From NCBI GenBank assembly GCA_900543505.1, contig UQSB01000005.1:1-57016 (forward strand): a stretch of 57,016 nucleotides of DNA, written 5' to 3'. Within the stretch, counting starts at the first letter, position 1, and each line of letters opens with the position of its first letter. The notes under the pieces are model-generated. The model saw only the letters and a list, made by a program, of their open reading frames with translations. It was not told the DNA's origin and searched no databases. The position numbers and the translations under genes were made by a program. The DNA comes from an uncultured Collinsella sp. Its GTDB lineage: Bacteria > Actinomycetota > Coriobacteriia > Coriobacteriales > Coriobacteriaceae. Positions 32,025 through 40,821 of this stretch are shown here, one piece after another.

Positions 32025-32060
32025 AAACCACCACGAAGGTGCCCTTCGTGGTGGTTTTTC
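32025..32060 (+). terminator. Terminator of the COG0523 gene
   Basis: AAACCACCACGAAG (32025-32038) pairs perfectly with CTTCGTGGTGGTTT (32044-32057), then TTC. trmL starts 24 bases later. Confidence 0.85.
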
Positions 32061-32080
32061 GTTCTGAGCCAAGGAGATTC

Positions 32081-32680
32081 ATGTTCAATATCGTGCTGTA
32101 TGCGCCCGAGATTCCGGCCAATACGGGCAATATCGGCCGTACCTGCGTGGTTACCGGTGCCCGTCTGCATCTGGTGGAGCCGCTGGGCTTTTCGCTCGAT
32201 GACAAGACGGTACGTCGCGCCGGCCTGGGCTACTGGCAAAACTTGGACGTGACCACCTATGCCGGCTGGGAGGATTTCCTTGCGCGCAACGGCCTCTCCC
32301 CCGCCGACGAGCGTCTGCATCTGCTGACCAAAAAGGCGCGCCGAACCTATGCGCAAAGTACCTACCGAGACGGTGACTATTTGGTCTTTGGCAGCGAGAG
32401 CTCGGGCATTCCCGAGGAGCTGCTCGCTGTGGCGCCCACGCGCTGCGAGCGCATCCCCATGCTGCGCGATTGTGACTCACTCGACAACGCCGAGGCCTGG
32501 GAAGCCCACGAGGAATCGCTCGGGCATACTGAGGACGGCAATGAGGCCATCCTTCGGCAGGATATCTGCGGCAATTTCGTCAATCCGGACGACTACCGCA
32601 TCAGCGCACTCAACCTCTCCAACAGCGCCGCCATCGTCCTCTACGAGGCCCTGCGCCAGACAGGCTTTCCGGAAATGTGA
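32081..32680 (+). CDS. trmL: tRNA (cytidine/uridine-34-2'-O)-methyltransferase
   Basis: 199 residues from ATG 32081 with AAGGAG upstream. SPOUT (trefoil knot) motifs: LYAPEIPANTGNIGRTC at the start, LVEPLGFSLDDK, FGSESSGIPEELL and the knot RISALNLSNSAAIVLYEALRQ. Matches TrmL/YibK, except for an insertion of about 40 residues (AWEAHEESLGHTEDGNEAILRQ region) before the knot, longer than the E. coli enzyme of about 157. Known reaction: 2'-O-methylation of the wobble base in tRNA-Leu. Its last codon and stop (ATG TGA) lie inside the palindromic repeat at 32674. Confidence 0.88.
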   Translation: MFNIVLYAPEIPANTGNIGRTCVVTGARLHLVEPLGFSLDDKTVRRAGLGYWQNLDVTTYAGWEDFLARNGLSPADERLHLLTKKARRTYAQSTYRDGDYLVFGSESSGIPEELLAVAPTRCERIPMLRDCDSLDNAEAWEAHEESLGHTEDGNEAILRQDICGNFVNPDDYRISALNLSNSAAIVLYEALRQTGFPEM

Positions 32681-32706
32681 CAAAGGGACTGTCCCTTTGT
32701 CACATT
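32674..32706. repeat. Palindromic repeat copy 1 (AATGTGACAAAGGGAC family)
   Basis: AATGTGACAAAGGGAC-T-GTCCCTTTGTCACATT, a perfect 16-bp inverted repeat with one central base. It contains the trmL final Met codon and stop, and ends five bases before the stop of the convergent UvrA2-like gene. Probable bidirectional terminator. Confidence 0.88.
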
Positions 32707-32710
32707 CGGT

Positions 32711-35202
32711 TATAGGTAGCGACCGGTAATGCTTGCGGAGCAGGCTGCGATGTCGCCCGGCGTACCGGCGCAGACGATTTGCCCGCCGGCGTCGCCACCG
32801 CCCGGGCCCATGTCGATCACGTAATCGGCGTTGCGGATAAGGTCGAGGTCGTGTTCGATCACGATAACCGTGGCGCCCTTGGCAACGAGGCCGTCAAACA
32901 CACTCAGCAGCACCTGAACATCGAGCGGATGCAGACCGATCGTGGGTTCGTCGAACACAAACACGGCGTCATCCTGCACGCGGCCCATCTCGCTCGCAAG
33001 CTTAAGGCGCTGTGCCTCGCCGCCCGAAAGCGCCGGCGTGGGCTCGCCAAGCGTCAGGTAGCCTAAGCCCAGATCGTGCAAGGTCTGCAGGCGCGCCTGG
33101 ACTTTCTTGAGTCCCATCGTGGCATCGAGGGCCTCGTCCACACTCATGTCCATGAGCTGCGGTAGCGTAAGCAGGCTGCCGTCCTTGCCCTCACGATGGA
33201 TATGCGAGGCCGCGTCTGCATAGCGTGAGCCGCGACATGACGGGCAGACGATCTCGACATCGGGCAAAAACTGCACGTCGAGCGATATCGAACCCGTGCC
33301 ATCGCACGTAGGGCAGCGCAAGGCGCCGGTGTTGTAGCTAAATGCGCCCGCCTTGTAGCCGGCTGCCTTGGCCTCGGGCGTACGGGCGAAGGCACGACGC
33401 AGCTCGTCATGGATGTCGGCATAAGTCGCCACCGTCGAGCGCACGTTGGCGCCGATGGGCGTGGCGTCAATCAGGTTGGCGCGTGCGATGCCCTCGGCGT
33501 CGATCCAGCGCACATGGCTTGGCAGGCGCTCACCAGTTGCCTGAGCCTTGAGCGCCGGGATGAGCGTCTCGAGCACCAACGTCGTCTTACCCGAACCCGA
33601 AACGCCCGTCACCGCGACCAAGCGACCGCGCGGGATATCGACTTCGAGCGGTTTGACGGTATGGATGGCATCGGTCGCCATGCGGATATGGCCCCGGTCG
33701 AACATTTCGTCGTCAGCCACCTGCGGCCGCAAGCGCTTGGGCTCCGAGCGCAAAAACGGGGCGATGCGGCTGTCCTGCGATTGCTCGACCTCATCCACCG
33801 TACCGGCGGCGATTACATGGCCGCCGCCTGCTCCCGCAACGGGGCCCATCTCGACCAGATAGTCGGCTTCTGCCAGCACGCGCGTGTCGTGGTCGACAAC
33901 AACCACGGTATTGCCGTCGACCACCAGATCGCGCATTACGCCTACCAAGCCGTCGACGTTCGCGGGATGTAAGCCAATCGAAGGCTCGTCCAGCACATAC
34001 AGCACGCCCGTCGATCGGTTGCGGACCACGCGGGCAAGCTGTACGCGCTGGCGCTCACCCGTGGAGAGCGTGGCGCCGGCGCGGTCGAGCGAAAGGTAGT
34101 CGAGACCCAGATCGACCAGGCGACGGGCCGTGCTCAAAAACGAATCGCAGATATCCGTCGCCATGGGCTGCATCTCGGTCGGCAAGGATGCGGGCACTCC
34201 GCGCACCCACTCAATCGCCTCGCCCAGCGTCATGGCCGCCGCCTGCGCCAGATCGATACCGCGCACCTGGGGCTGGCGCGCGGCCTCGGAAAGACGCGTG
34301 CCTCCGCAATCGCGGCACGGTCCCTCGCGCAAAAAGCGCGCAACGCGCTTGAGCCCCTTATCGTCCTTAACCTTGGCGAGCGCATTCTCGACGGTATAGA
34401 CGGCGTTGTAATAGGTAAAGTCGAGCGGCGTGGCGCCCTCGCCATTTTTGGGAACGTAGAGAATGTGCTTCTTAACTGCCGGGCCATGGAACACGATATC
34501 GCGCTCTTCAGGCGTGAGCTGGTTGAACGGCACGTCGGTGCGCACGCCCATCTCGCCGGCCACCTGCTTCATCAGGTCCCACATGAGCGTGCCCCAGGGA
34601 AGCACCGCGCCCTCGTTGATGGTCTTTGACTCGTCGGGCACCAGGCTCGCCTCGTCCACCTCGCGCATGACGCCGGTGCCGCCGCAGGTAGAACACGCGC
34701 CGCCACTGTTAAAGGCAAGGTCCTCGGCCCCCGGCGCATAGAACTCGCGGCCGCACGCGGGACACGTGAGCGACAGGCCCGCGGCCACGTTAAGGCTCGG
34801 CTCCACACGCGTCCCGCAATGCGGGCACACGTGATGGGCGCAGCGGCTAAAGAGCAGGCGCAGGCTGTTGTTGAGCTCGGTCATGGTGCCAAAGGTCGAG
34901 CGCACGCCTGGCACACTAGGACGCTGATGCAATGCGAGTGCCGCCGGCACGTGCAACACCTCGTCCACCTGAGCATGCTCTGCCTGTGTCAGCCGACGGC
35001 GGGTATAAGTGCTGAGCGCCTCCAGATAACGACGCGAGCCCTCGGCATACAGAACCCCCAGCGCCAGCGAGCTCTTGCCCGAACCCGACACGCCGGCAAT
35101 ACCCACGAGCTTTCCCAGCGGAATATCGATATCGATGTCCTTGAGGTTGTGGACACGTGCACCGCGCACCTCGATAGCACTTGGCTGTTGCGACACCGCC
35201 AT
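32711..35202 (-). CDS. UvrA2-like (class II) excinuclease ATPase
   Basis: 830 residues from ATG 35202 (AGGAAGGGGAG upstream). Two ABC ATPase halves: Walker A GVSGSGKSSLA (N-half) and GVSGSGKTTLV (C-half); zinc-finger Cys pairs CPHCG, CPACG, CSTCGG and CPTCDG, CPSCRG; signatures LSTGERQR in the first half and LSGGEAQR in the second; Walker B VLDEPSIGLHP and VFDEPTIGLHP. True UvrA is about 940-970 residues; the shorter length and missing UvrB-binding insertion place it with UvrA2/DrrC proteins linked to drug tolerance and DNA-damage resistance. First signature Gly-to-Thr change may affect ATP turnover at one site. Downstream of the AAA ATPase and TetM-like genes, all on one strand. Confidence 0.88.
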
Positions 35203-35223
35203 CGCTCCCCTTCCTATTGATCG

Positions 35224-35257
35224 AATGTGACAAAGGGACAGTCCCTCATGTCACATT
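35224..35257. repeat. Palindromic repeat copy 2 (degenerate)
   Basis: AATGTGACAAAGGGAC-A-GTCCCTCATGTCACATT: same element as at 32674 and 36442 with changes in the right arm. The AAA ATPase stop codon TAA overlaps its right edge (35256-35258). Confidence 0.85.
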
Positions 35258-36374
35258 ACTCGTGCCATAAAATGTGATCGCGAATGTACTTGCCCAGCAT
35301 AGGCACACTAAACCGGACGAGGCCGTATCCGGCAGCCTCGATGACGCGCTCGCGAATCAGGCTCGCGCGGTATTTGCTCGCCCAACTCTGGGTACGGTCG
35401 CAGCGCTCAATGATATCCGCCATGCGCGTCGGCTTGCCCTCGTCTACCGCCATGGCCTCGATAAAGAGGCGCTGCGGACTGCGCAGCCCGTAATACAGAG
35501 GCGCGTCAACCGCTTCGTAGAACTCGGAGACGGCATCCGCATGGCCATCCTCGACATCGCGCCTTTCAATGACTTGCGAGCCACGCCGGACAGCAGACCG
35601 CCACATGTAATATCCCACCAGCTGAACCATATAGGGATGCCCCATGCTCTTGTGCGCTGCAAGGCCCGCCGTCCCTGCATCAACGCAAAGGCCAGCACAT
35701 TCGACCGTCTGGATATATGAATCACGCACCTGGGGCAAAGAAATCGCCCCCAACGTACGCTGCTGGGCACGCCGCAAAAACGTCACGCTCGGCTCTTCGA
35801 GCAAATCGTCAACCATGCTGGGCAAGCCGGCAAAGACCAGCGCAAGACCGCGTTGCTCGCTATCGGGCAAGCCCGTAGCATCCTGATCTCCGAGCACCTG
35901 CTGATAGAGAACGGCGAGAGCCGCCAGTTCCTCGATAGACGCAGATTGAGCCTCGTCAATCGCAAACAGGATGCCCTTACCTGGACCGAGCTTCTTGAGA
36001 CGCTCGTTGACCAGCCCCCGCAACGTCTCGCCTTTTGCCCGCGCCGCCTCAACCGACATCCGTCCAAACGATGGGCCAAACTCCATTGACGTCACAACGG
36101 GCTTATTCGAGCGAAGCGCGTCGGCCAAGCGGTCACATAAGCCAAGCGAAGCGGAATCGGAGACAACCGCCCATCCGCGCTCACTGGCCAGACGTTGCAG
36201 CTCCCGCAGGAGAACTGTTTTGCCACAGCCGCGGTTTCCTGTAATGAGCATGAGTCTGCCCGGCGCTCCGGCACCGTTATCGAGCCCTTCCTCAAAATCT
36301 TCGATGACCGACTCGCGACCGATGAGTATCGGAGGTCGTTTACCAGCCGTTGGCTTAAAGGGATTTGGGTTCAT
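35256..36374 (-). CDS. AAA/STAND-like ATP-binding protein
   Basis: 372 residues, ATG 36374 with GGAGG upstream. Starts MNPNPFKPTAGKRPPILIGR, the lead of a broadly spread actinobacterial ATPase group; Walker A TGNRGCGKTVLL, Walker B ILFAIDEAQS, then a helical lid (GLPSMVDDLL, QRTLGAISLPQV) and a C-terminal winged-helix-like part (FIEAMAVDEGKPTRMADIIERC). Resembles ORC/AAA_16 ATPases. Function unknown; relatives often accompany toxin or defence genes, but no partner is evident except the flanking UvrA2-like and TetM-like genes. Upstream are three 10-base repeats. Confidence 0.75.
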   Translation of the reverse strand: MNPNPFKPTAGKRPPILIGRESVIEDFEEGLDNGAGAPGRLMLITGNRGCGKTVLLRELQRLASERGWAVVSDSASLGLCDRLADALRSNKPVVTSMEFGPSFGRMSVEAARAKGETLRGLVNERLKKLGPGKGILFAIDEAQSASIEELAALAVLYQQVLGDQDATGLPDSEQRGLALVFAGLPSMVDDLLEEPSVTFLRRAQQRTLGAISLPQVRDSYIQTVECAGLCVDAGTAGLAAHKSMGHPYMVQLVGYYMWRSAVRRGSQVIERRDVEDGHADAVSEFYEAVDAPLYYGLRSPQRLFIEAMAVDEGKPTRMADIIERCDRTQSWASKYRASLIRERVIEAAGYGLVRFSVPMLGKYIRDHILWHE

Positions 36375-36408
36375 GTCGGCCTCCTCGGATTAGCAAACGC
36401 TGGTAATA

Positions 36409-36440
36409 GTTATACCAACTTATACCGAGTTATACCAACT
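36409..36440. promoter_or_regulatory. Three 10-base direct repeats upstream of the AAA ATPase gene
   Basis: AGTTATACCA, ACTTATACCG, AGTTATACCA stand head to tail (36409-36438), exactly one helical turn each; on the gene's strand this reads GGTATAA three times. Candidate operator and -10 region, 35-65 bases before the ATG. Confidence 0.6.
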
Positions 36441-36441
36441 C

Positions 36442-36474
36442 AATGTGACAAAGGGACTGTCCCTTTGTCACATG
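36442..36474. repeat. Palindromic repeat copy 3
   Basis: AATGTGACAAAGGGAC-T-GTCCCTTTGTCACATG: nearly identical to copy 1. Contains the final Met codon and TGA stop of the TetM-like gene (36468-36473). Confidence 0.88.
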
Positions 36475-38465
36475 TGGCCGAAAAATTCCGCGTCGGCGGA
36501 GCGATAGGGGCGGAAAGTGGCGGGATCGACCTTTACGTGCGCCGCGGCGGGTACGTCGTACCATTTGACCGTGTAGCCGGCGCCGTGGGCGCAAAAGACC
36601 GAGTCGGGCGTGTTGGGCAGATCGGCCTCGGGCTCATAGGCGGCCGCCTCGATGACGCGCTCGGCATCATGGCATGCCGCATAACCGGCGAACTCAAGGT
36701 ACAGATGTCCGCGGCCGCTCGTGTAGGCAGCCACCTCCAGCGCATAATCCTGTACCTCGGATGCTGGCACGCGACCCACAAGCTTCGCCCGGTCGCCCGC
36801 CATCGCCGGCGGCTTGTACTCGGCGCCCATGCGCGTGACATCCGAAAGCGCCACGCACTCCCCCGGCACCTCGAGCTCAAAGCGATACCACGGCTCCAAC
36901 AACACCGCCGCGCCGGCCTCGCGCGCCTGCATCAAACCCTGGCGAATCGCGCGGTACGTGGCCTGGCGAAAATCGCCGCCCTCGGTGTGTTTGGCATGCG
37001 CGCGGCCGCCCGTGAGCGTAATGCGCACATCGGTGATGGGCGAGCCCGTCAACACGCCCAGGTGATCGCGCTCCATAGCGTTGGTGAGCGCCAAACGCTG
37101 CCAGTTAAGATCGAGCTCATCGGTCGAGGTGACGGTGCCAAACTGCACGCCCGAACCCGCCGGCAACGGCTCCAAGCGCAAATGCACCTCGGCATAGTGG
37201 CGCAGCGGCTCAAAGTGGCCCACACCCTCGACCGGCTGCGAGATCGTCTCCTTATAGAGAATGCCGCCGGGCTCAAACTCGACCGCAAGGCCAAAACGAT
37301 CGGCCAGCACGCGCTGCACGACCTCGAGCTGTACGGCGCCCATCAACTGCAGGTGAATCTGCTCAAGATGCGTATTCCAGCTTACGCCGAGCATGGGATC
37401 TTCGTCCGCCAACTCAGTCAATGCTTTGAACACCGTATGGACGTCGTGTTCGCCCGGCAGCACCGTATAGGTGAGGACTGGCGCAATGACGGGCGCATCG
37501 CCCGCGGACTCCGCGCCCAGGGCGTCCCCTGGGCGAACGTGCGCAAGGCCCGTCACGGCGCAGATGCCGCCAGCGGCAACTTCCTGGGCAAGCTCGTATT
37601 TCTCACCGTTATAGATGCGCACCTGGTCGATCTTTTGCTCCCAAGTGGAGGCGCCAGAGCATCCCTCGACAACTTGCTTTGCGCGCAGCACACCGCCCGT
37701 CACCTTGACCCAGGCAAGACGCTCACCACGGTCTCCACGACTCACGCGATAGACGCGCGCGGCGAACTCCGGGGCCCACGCCTGTTCACGCATCAGCGTG
37801 CACATGCCATCCAGCAGCTCGTCCACGCCCTGGTCCTTGAGCGCCGAGCCGGCAAAGCAGGGAAAGAGCCTGCGCTCGGCAACTATGCGCGACAGCGTTG
37901 CGACGGAAAGCTCGCCCGACTCAAGAAACTCCTCGAGCGCCGCCTCGTCCAACGCGGCAGCGTCCTCCCAAGCGGCGCCGCCCGCCAGCAGTTCATTGGC
38001 ATCCAGGCAGTCCTCGGAAAGGCGCTGCCCAAGTTGCGCCAGTAAAACATCGCGGCCGGGATTCTCCAAATCGATTTTGTTGATAAAGACGAACGTCGGG
38101 ATGTCATAGCGCGCAAGCAGGCGCCACAGGGTTTCGGTGTGTCCCTGCACGCCGTCGTTGGCGCCCACAACCAAAATCGCGTAGTCGAGCGCGCGCAATG
38201 TGCGCTCTGCCTCAGCCGAAAAATCCACGTGACCGGGGGCGTCCACAAGCATGACGTGGGTTTCGTCGTGATCGAGCACAGCCTGCGACGAGAAAATCGT
38301 GATGCCGCGCTCGCGTTCGATAGCGTTGGTATCCAGGTGCGAGTCGCCGTCGTCCACACGGCCGCGCTTGCGAATGCGACCTGCGTTGAACAGCATGGCC
38401 TCGGCCAGCGTAGTCTTGCCGGCATCGACATGCGCCAAGATTCCAACGACCGCTTGCTTCGACAT
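36468..38465 (-). CDS. TetM/EF-G-like translational GTPase (ribosomal-protection type)
   Basis: 665 residues from ATG 38465, behind AGAGGAG. GTPase motifs: ILAHVDAGKTTLAEAML (P-loop), DTNAIERERGITIFSS (switch I), VDAPGHVDFSAE (switch II), INKIDL (NKxD), GSAL. Domain order as in EF-G: GTPase, domain II, III, IV (FGLAVEFEPGGILYKETI), V. The opening and the 665-residue length match the Tet(M)/Tet(O) group better than EF-G (about 700, with a G' insert). Known Tet proteins chase tetracycline off the ribosome; the sequence is diverged from the mobile tet genes, so it may be a chromosomal housekeeping or antibiotic-tolerance relative. Resistance is not implied. Confidence 0.85.
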   Translation of the reverse strand: MSKQAVVGILAHVDAGKTTLAEAMLFNAGRIRKRGRVDDGDSHLDTNAIERERGITIFSSQAVLDHDETHVMLVDAPGHVDFSAEAERTLRALDYAILVVGANDGVQGHTETLWRLLARYDIPTFVFINKIDLENPGRDVLLAQLGQRLSEDCLDANELLAGGAAWEDAAALDEAALEEFLESGELSVATLSRIVAERRLFPCFAGSALKDQGVDELLDGMCTLMREQAWAPEFAARVYRVSRGDRGERLAWVKVTGGVLRAKQVVEGCSGASTWEQKIDQVRIYNGEKYELAQEVAAGGICAVTGLAHVRPGDALGAESAGDAPVIAPVLTYTVLPGEHDVHTVFKALTELADEDPMLGVSWNTHLEQIHLQLMGAVQLEVVQRVLADRFGLAVEFEPGGILYKETISQPVEGVGHFEPLRHYAEVHLRLEPLPAGSGVQFGTVTSTDELDLNWQRLALTNAMERDHLGVLTGSPITDVRITLTGGRAHAKHTEGGDFRQATYRAIRQGLMQAREAGAAVLLEPWYRFELEVPGECVALSDVTRMGAEYKPPAMAGDRAKLVGRVPASEVQDYALEVAAYTSGRGHLYLEFAGYAACHDAERVIEAAAYEPEADLPNTPDSVFCAHGAGYTVKWYDVPAAAHVKVDPATFRPYRSADAEFFGHM

Positions 38466-38709
38466 GGCTCTCCTCTTATTGCAAGCCCATCGCACGTGGC
38501 AACGGGCACCCTCGTTCCACACTGGATGATACAATTTACGGGCCGGCGGGCGAAGCGGGCCCTATCCCCCGACCGAGCTCATCGCCCCGCGTTGCCGCGC
38601 AGCGATTTTCGCAGGTTCGCGCCTTGCGAAAGCCGGCACCTCCCCTTTTGTCTGCCCTGGTTCATCTGGGACAGTAACAACGCGAGCCCCACAATAACGC
38701 GTTTTACCA
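38466..38709. other. Intergenic region upstream of the TetM-like gene
   Basis: No gene seen. On the minus strand TTGTATCAT about 55-65 bases upstream of the start (near 38525) may hold the -10 box. The stretch 38545-38680 has no clear repeat or frame. Confidence 0.35.
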
Positions 38710-38740
38710 AAAATGGCCCCACTCGGGGCCATTTTCATTT
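38710..38740. terminator. Terminator after the GNAT gene
   Basis: AAAATGGCCCC (38710-38720) pairs perfectly with GGGGCCATTTT (38725-38735) around ACTC; on the gene's (minus) strand TTTTTGG follows. Confidence 0.85.
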
Positions 38741-38769
38741 CGATGAAACGCTGGTATGTGACTCGGCCC

Positions 38770-39258
38770 TTATGCCTCGCGCAGCCAGTCGAACGCAACG
38801 CGCGGCGTGCCGTCCGACACATACACGACGCCGGCGCGCTCGAACCCCGCTTTCATGCTCGCGCCTTGCATGGGCAGGTTGTCCGCATGCGTATCGATAC
38901 GCAGGTGGTCGGCACGCTCCTTGGCAAAGGCAAACATCGCGGCCGCGATACCGTGCACGGTGCCGTCGGACGCCACGCGGTGCAGTACGGCGTACGGAGT
39001 GTCGCTGTGCCACTGACCGTCCTCGATGACGTCATAGCACTCGTCCGGGCCCGGCAAAAAGGCAAACGTCGCCACCACGCGACCGTCGACTTCGCACACA
39101 TAGCTACCGCCCGCGGCGATATCGCTTTTGAGCTGCTCGGCCGAAGGCGTGCCCTCGGGCCACTGAGTGGCGTTGCCATGCGCGCGCATAAAAGCGCGGG
39201 CCACGCCATAGATAGCCATGACGGCGGGAATGTCGGTATCAAGGGTTTTTCTGATCAT
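38770..39258 (-). CDS. GNAT-family N-acetyltransferase
   Basis: 162 residues from ATG 39258 (a GTG immediately before is also possible; GAGG upstream). GNAT pattern: MIRKTLDTDIPAVMAIYGVARAFM at the start, the beta-strand GSYVCEVDGRVVATFAF, LHRVASDGTVHGIAAAMFAFA (acetyl-CoA loop region) and LRIDTHADNLPMQGASMKAGFE near the end. The usual R/QxxGxG/A loop is relaxed to SDGTVHGIA. Substrate unknown. Divergent from the zinc-ribbon protein gene. Confidence 0.85.
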   Translation of the reverse strand: MIRKTLDTDIPAVMAIYGVARAFMRAHGNATQWPEGTPSAEQLKSDIAAGGSYVCEVDGRVVATFAFLPGPDECYDVIEDGQWHSDTPYAVLHRVASDGTVHGIAAAMFAFAKERADHLRIDTHADNLPMQGASMKAGFERAGVVYVSDGTPRVAFDWLREA

Positions 39259-39335
39259 CACGCGACGACCTCACGTTTATTGGTATCACTTTGATTGAGC
39301 AATGATACCAGCGTTTGGAGAGGGGCGCGAAGCAG

Positions 39336-39632
39336 ATGGGGAGCAAAAAGCGAGCCGCTTGGTCAAAGGCCAAAAGCGAGTTTTTGGGCGCTGCCACCGG
39401 CGGCGATATGAGCGACCTGTTTGCGCGCGAGGACGAGCGCCGCGACGCCCTAGACGCCGAGCGCGATGAAGTCTGGCGCTACAAGTCGTGCGAGCGCAAA
39501 AACCGTTACGACACGCGCGCCGAGGCCGAGGCCGTTATGGCCGACTGCGAAAACCGCGGGCGGCGCGGTTTGGCCTGCTACAAATGCGAATACTGCGGCG
39601 GGTGGCACCTGACGTCGCACCCTTGGAAATAG
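39336..39632 (+). CDS. Small zinc-ribbon-like protein of unknown function
   Basis: 98 residues from ATG 39336; a TTG at 39315 is in frame, and GGAGAGGGG lies 14-20 bases upstream, so the start is not certain. N-terminal half is charged and probably flexible; the C-terminal half has ERKNRYDTRAEAEAVMADCEN followed by CYKCEYCGGWHLTSHPW. The CxxC plus Cys/His pattern with WHLTS resembles short phage- and actinobacteria-borne zinc-ribbon proteins. No function is assigned. Between divergent GNAT gene and convergent rsmJ. Confidence 0.75.
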   Translation: MGSKKRAAWSKAKSEFLGAATGGDMSDLFAREDERRDALDAERDEVWRYKSCERKNRYDTRAEAEAVMADCENRGRRGLACYKCEYCGGWHLTSHPWK

Positions 39633-39680
39633 ACCCCGCATCGACACGGCGCTGACGGAGCACCAGCCATCGCACGCAAG

Positions 39681-40385
39681 CTACGGGCGCGGCGGCACCA
39701 AAACATCGTAACGAACGGCCTTGCCCGCAAGCTGATAGCTCGGCTTAACGCCGGCAAGCAGTGGCCCCTTCACCGGCCGCTTGATAACGACCTTGCGTGG
39801 GTGCACCGCAAACGCTGCTTCGACCAGCGTCTCCTCATCGGCACACGGCTGTTCCAGATGATGCAAGAGTTGGAACTTCTTTTTAACCGCCGCACTCTTG
39901 GTGCGCTCGGGAAACATGGGATCCAGATACACCACGTCGGGAGCCGCGAGCTCACCGCGCTCGACCAGCTCAGCCGTATGACGAAGGCCGGCAATGCTGT
40001 CCTCGCCCGCATGTAAGCGCATGCGCGCCACGGCAGCCGCAAGCGCCGGATCATCCGCCGCGCGGTCCGAGGCATCCTTAAGGAGCGCCGCGATCACGCA
40101 GTCCTGTTCATACAGATCGACGGTAAAGCCTGCGGCGGCCAGCAGCAGCGAATCCTCGCCAAAGCCTGCCGTGGCGTCAATCGCCCATGGCTGCTCGACG
40201 CCTTTTGTGTGCGCAGCCTTCACCAGCAGCTCTTGCTGCAGTCGACCCCGCTTGAGCCGTGGAAGCATACGACCAAAATCGGCGCGCAGCTCCATCGCGC
40301 CGTCGGTGAGCGTGAGGCCCTCGGGCTTCTCGGCCAGCTCAAGCCCCGCGGCCCGAGCAACAGAAAAGGGATCAGCGACGCCCAT
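39681..40385 (-). CDS. rsmJ: 16S rRNA (guanine-1516-N2)-methyltransferase RsmJ-like
   Basis: 234 residues from ATG 40385, five bases after AAGGAG. RsmJ signature: AIDATAGFGEDSLLLAAAG (SAM motif I), VYLDPMFPERTKSA (catalytic DPMFP motif), then KKKFQLLHHLEQPCADEETLVEAA and PRKVVIKRPVKGP. N-terminal part LTDGAMELRADFGRML is also typical. Known reaction: N2-methylation of G1516 in 16S rRNA, well known in gammaproteobacteria; its presence here is by motif only. Probably cotranscribed with the 47-residue membrane protein upstream. Confidence 0.85.
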   Translation of the reverse strand: MGVADPFSVARAAGLELAEKPEGLTLTDGAMELRADFGRMLPRLKRGRLQQELLVKAAHTKGVEQPWAIDATAGFGEDSLLLAAAGFTVDLYEQDCVIAALLKDASDRAADDPALAAAVARMRLHAGEDSIAGLRHTAELVERGELAAPDVVYLDPMFPERTKSAAVKKKFQLLHHLEQPCADEETLVEAAFAVHPRKVVIKRPVKGPLLAGVKPSYQLAGKAVRYDVLVPPRP

Positions 40386-40448
40386 GGGCACTCCTTAACA
40401 AGCAAAACGAATACGCGAGCGCCGTTCATGCCAGCACCCAACCGTCCG

Positions 40449-40592
40449 CTATTGTCCCACATGCGACATGGCCCACAGCATCCCAATGCAAAGCACCGCC
40501 ATCAATCCCGTGCACACGGCAGCGATCACGGAATCACTCATGCGCCTTCCCAACGACCGCGGCTCACGCACTTGCTCTGCTCCGTACATCAT
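40449..40592 (-). CDS. 47-residue single-helix membrane protein
   Basis: Too short for standard gene calling but well supported: AAGGAGGAGCC sits directly before two consecutive ATGs (40592 and 40589), and the frame runs to TAG at 40449. The protein has a basic start (REPRSLGRRM) and one hydrophobic helix (about 20-42, VIAAVCTGLMAVLCIGMLWAM), ending SHVGQ. It lies 63 bases upstream of rsmJ on the same strand. No family recognised; may be a small membrane regulator. Confidence 0.6.
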   Translation of the reverse strand: MMYGAEQVREPRSLGRRMSDSVIAAVCTGLMAVLCIGMLWAMSHVGQ

Positions 40593-40821
40593 GGCTCCTC
40601 CTTGAGACCAGCTCCTTGTTACGACCTCATCATCTCAGCGCCGCACATGAGCTGCCATCGATTTGGCTTACGTCCAGCTTTCCTTTTTGAAAGGTTGGAC
40701 CGTACAGGCAAGAGACGCTTTCAAACGCATGCATCGCCCCGTTGAACTACAATGTGCTTCACGATATGTGCCGCAACCTGGGTGCGACAGATTCTCCGCG
40801 CCCGCATCGAAAGGACCAGCT

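Noticed and set aside
36195..38045. 616-codon frame antisense to the TetM-like gene
   Set aside because: Covers two minus-strand genes and their gap including the palindrome; composition is Arg/His-rich shadow.
36468..38465. Mobile tetracycline resistance gene
   Set aside because: Family match is real, but sequence is diverged, no transfer genes flank it and codon use looks native.
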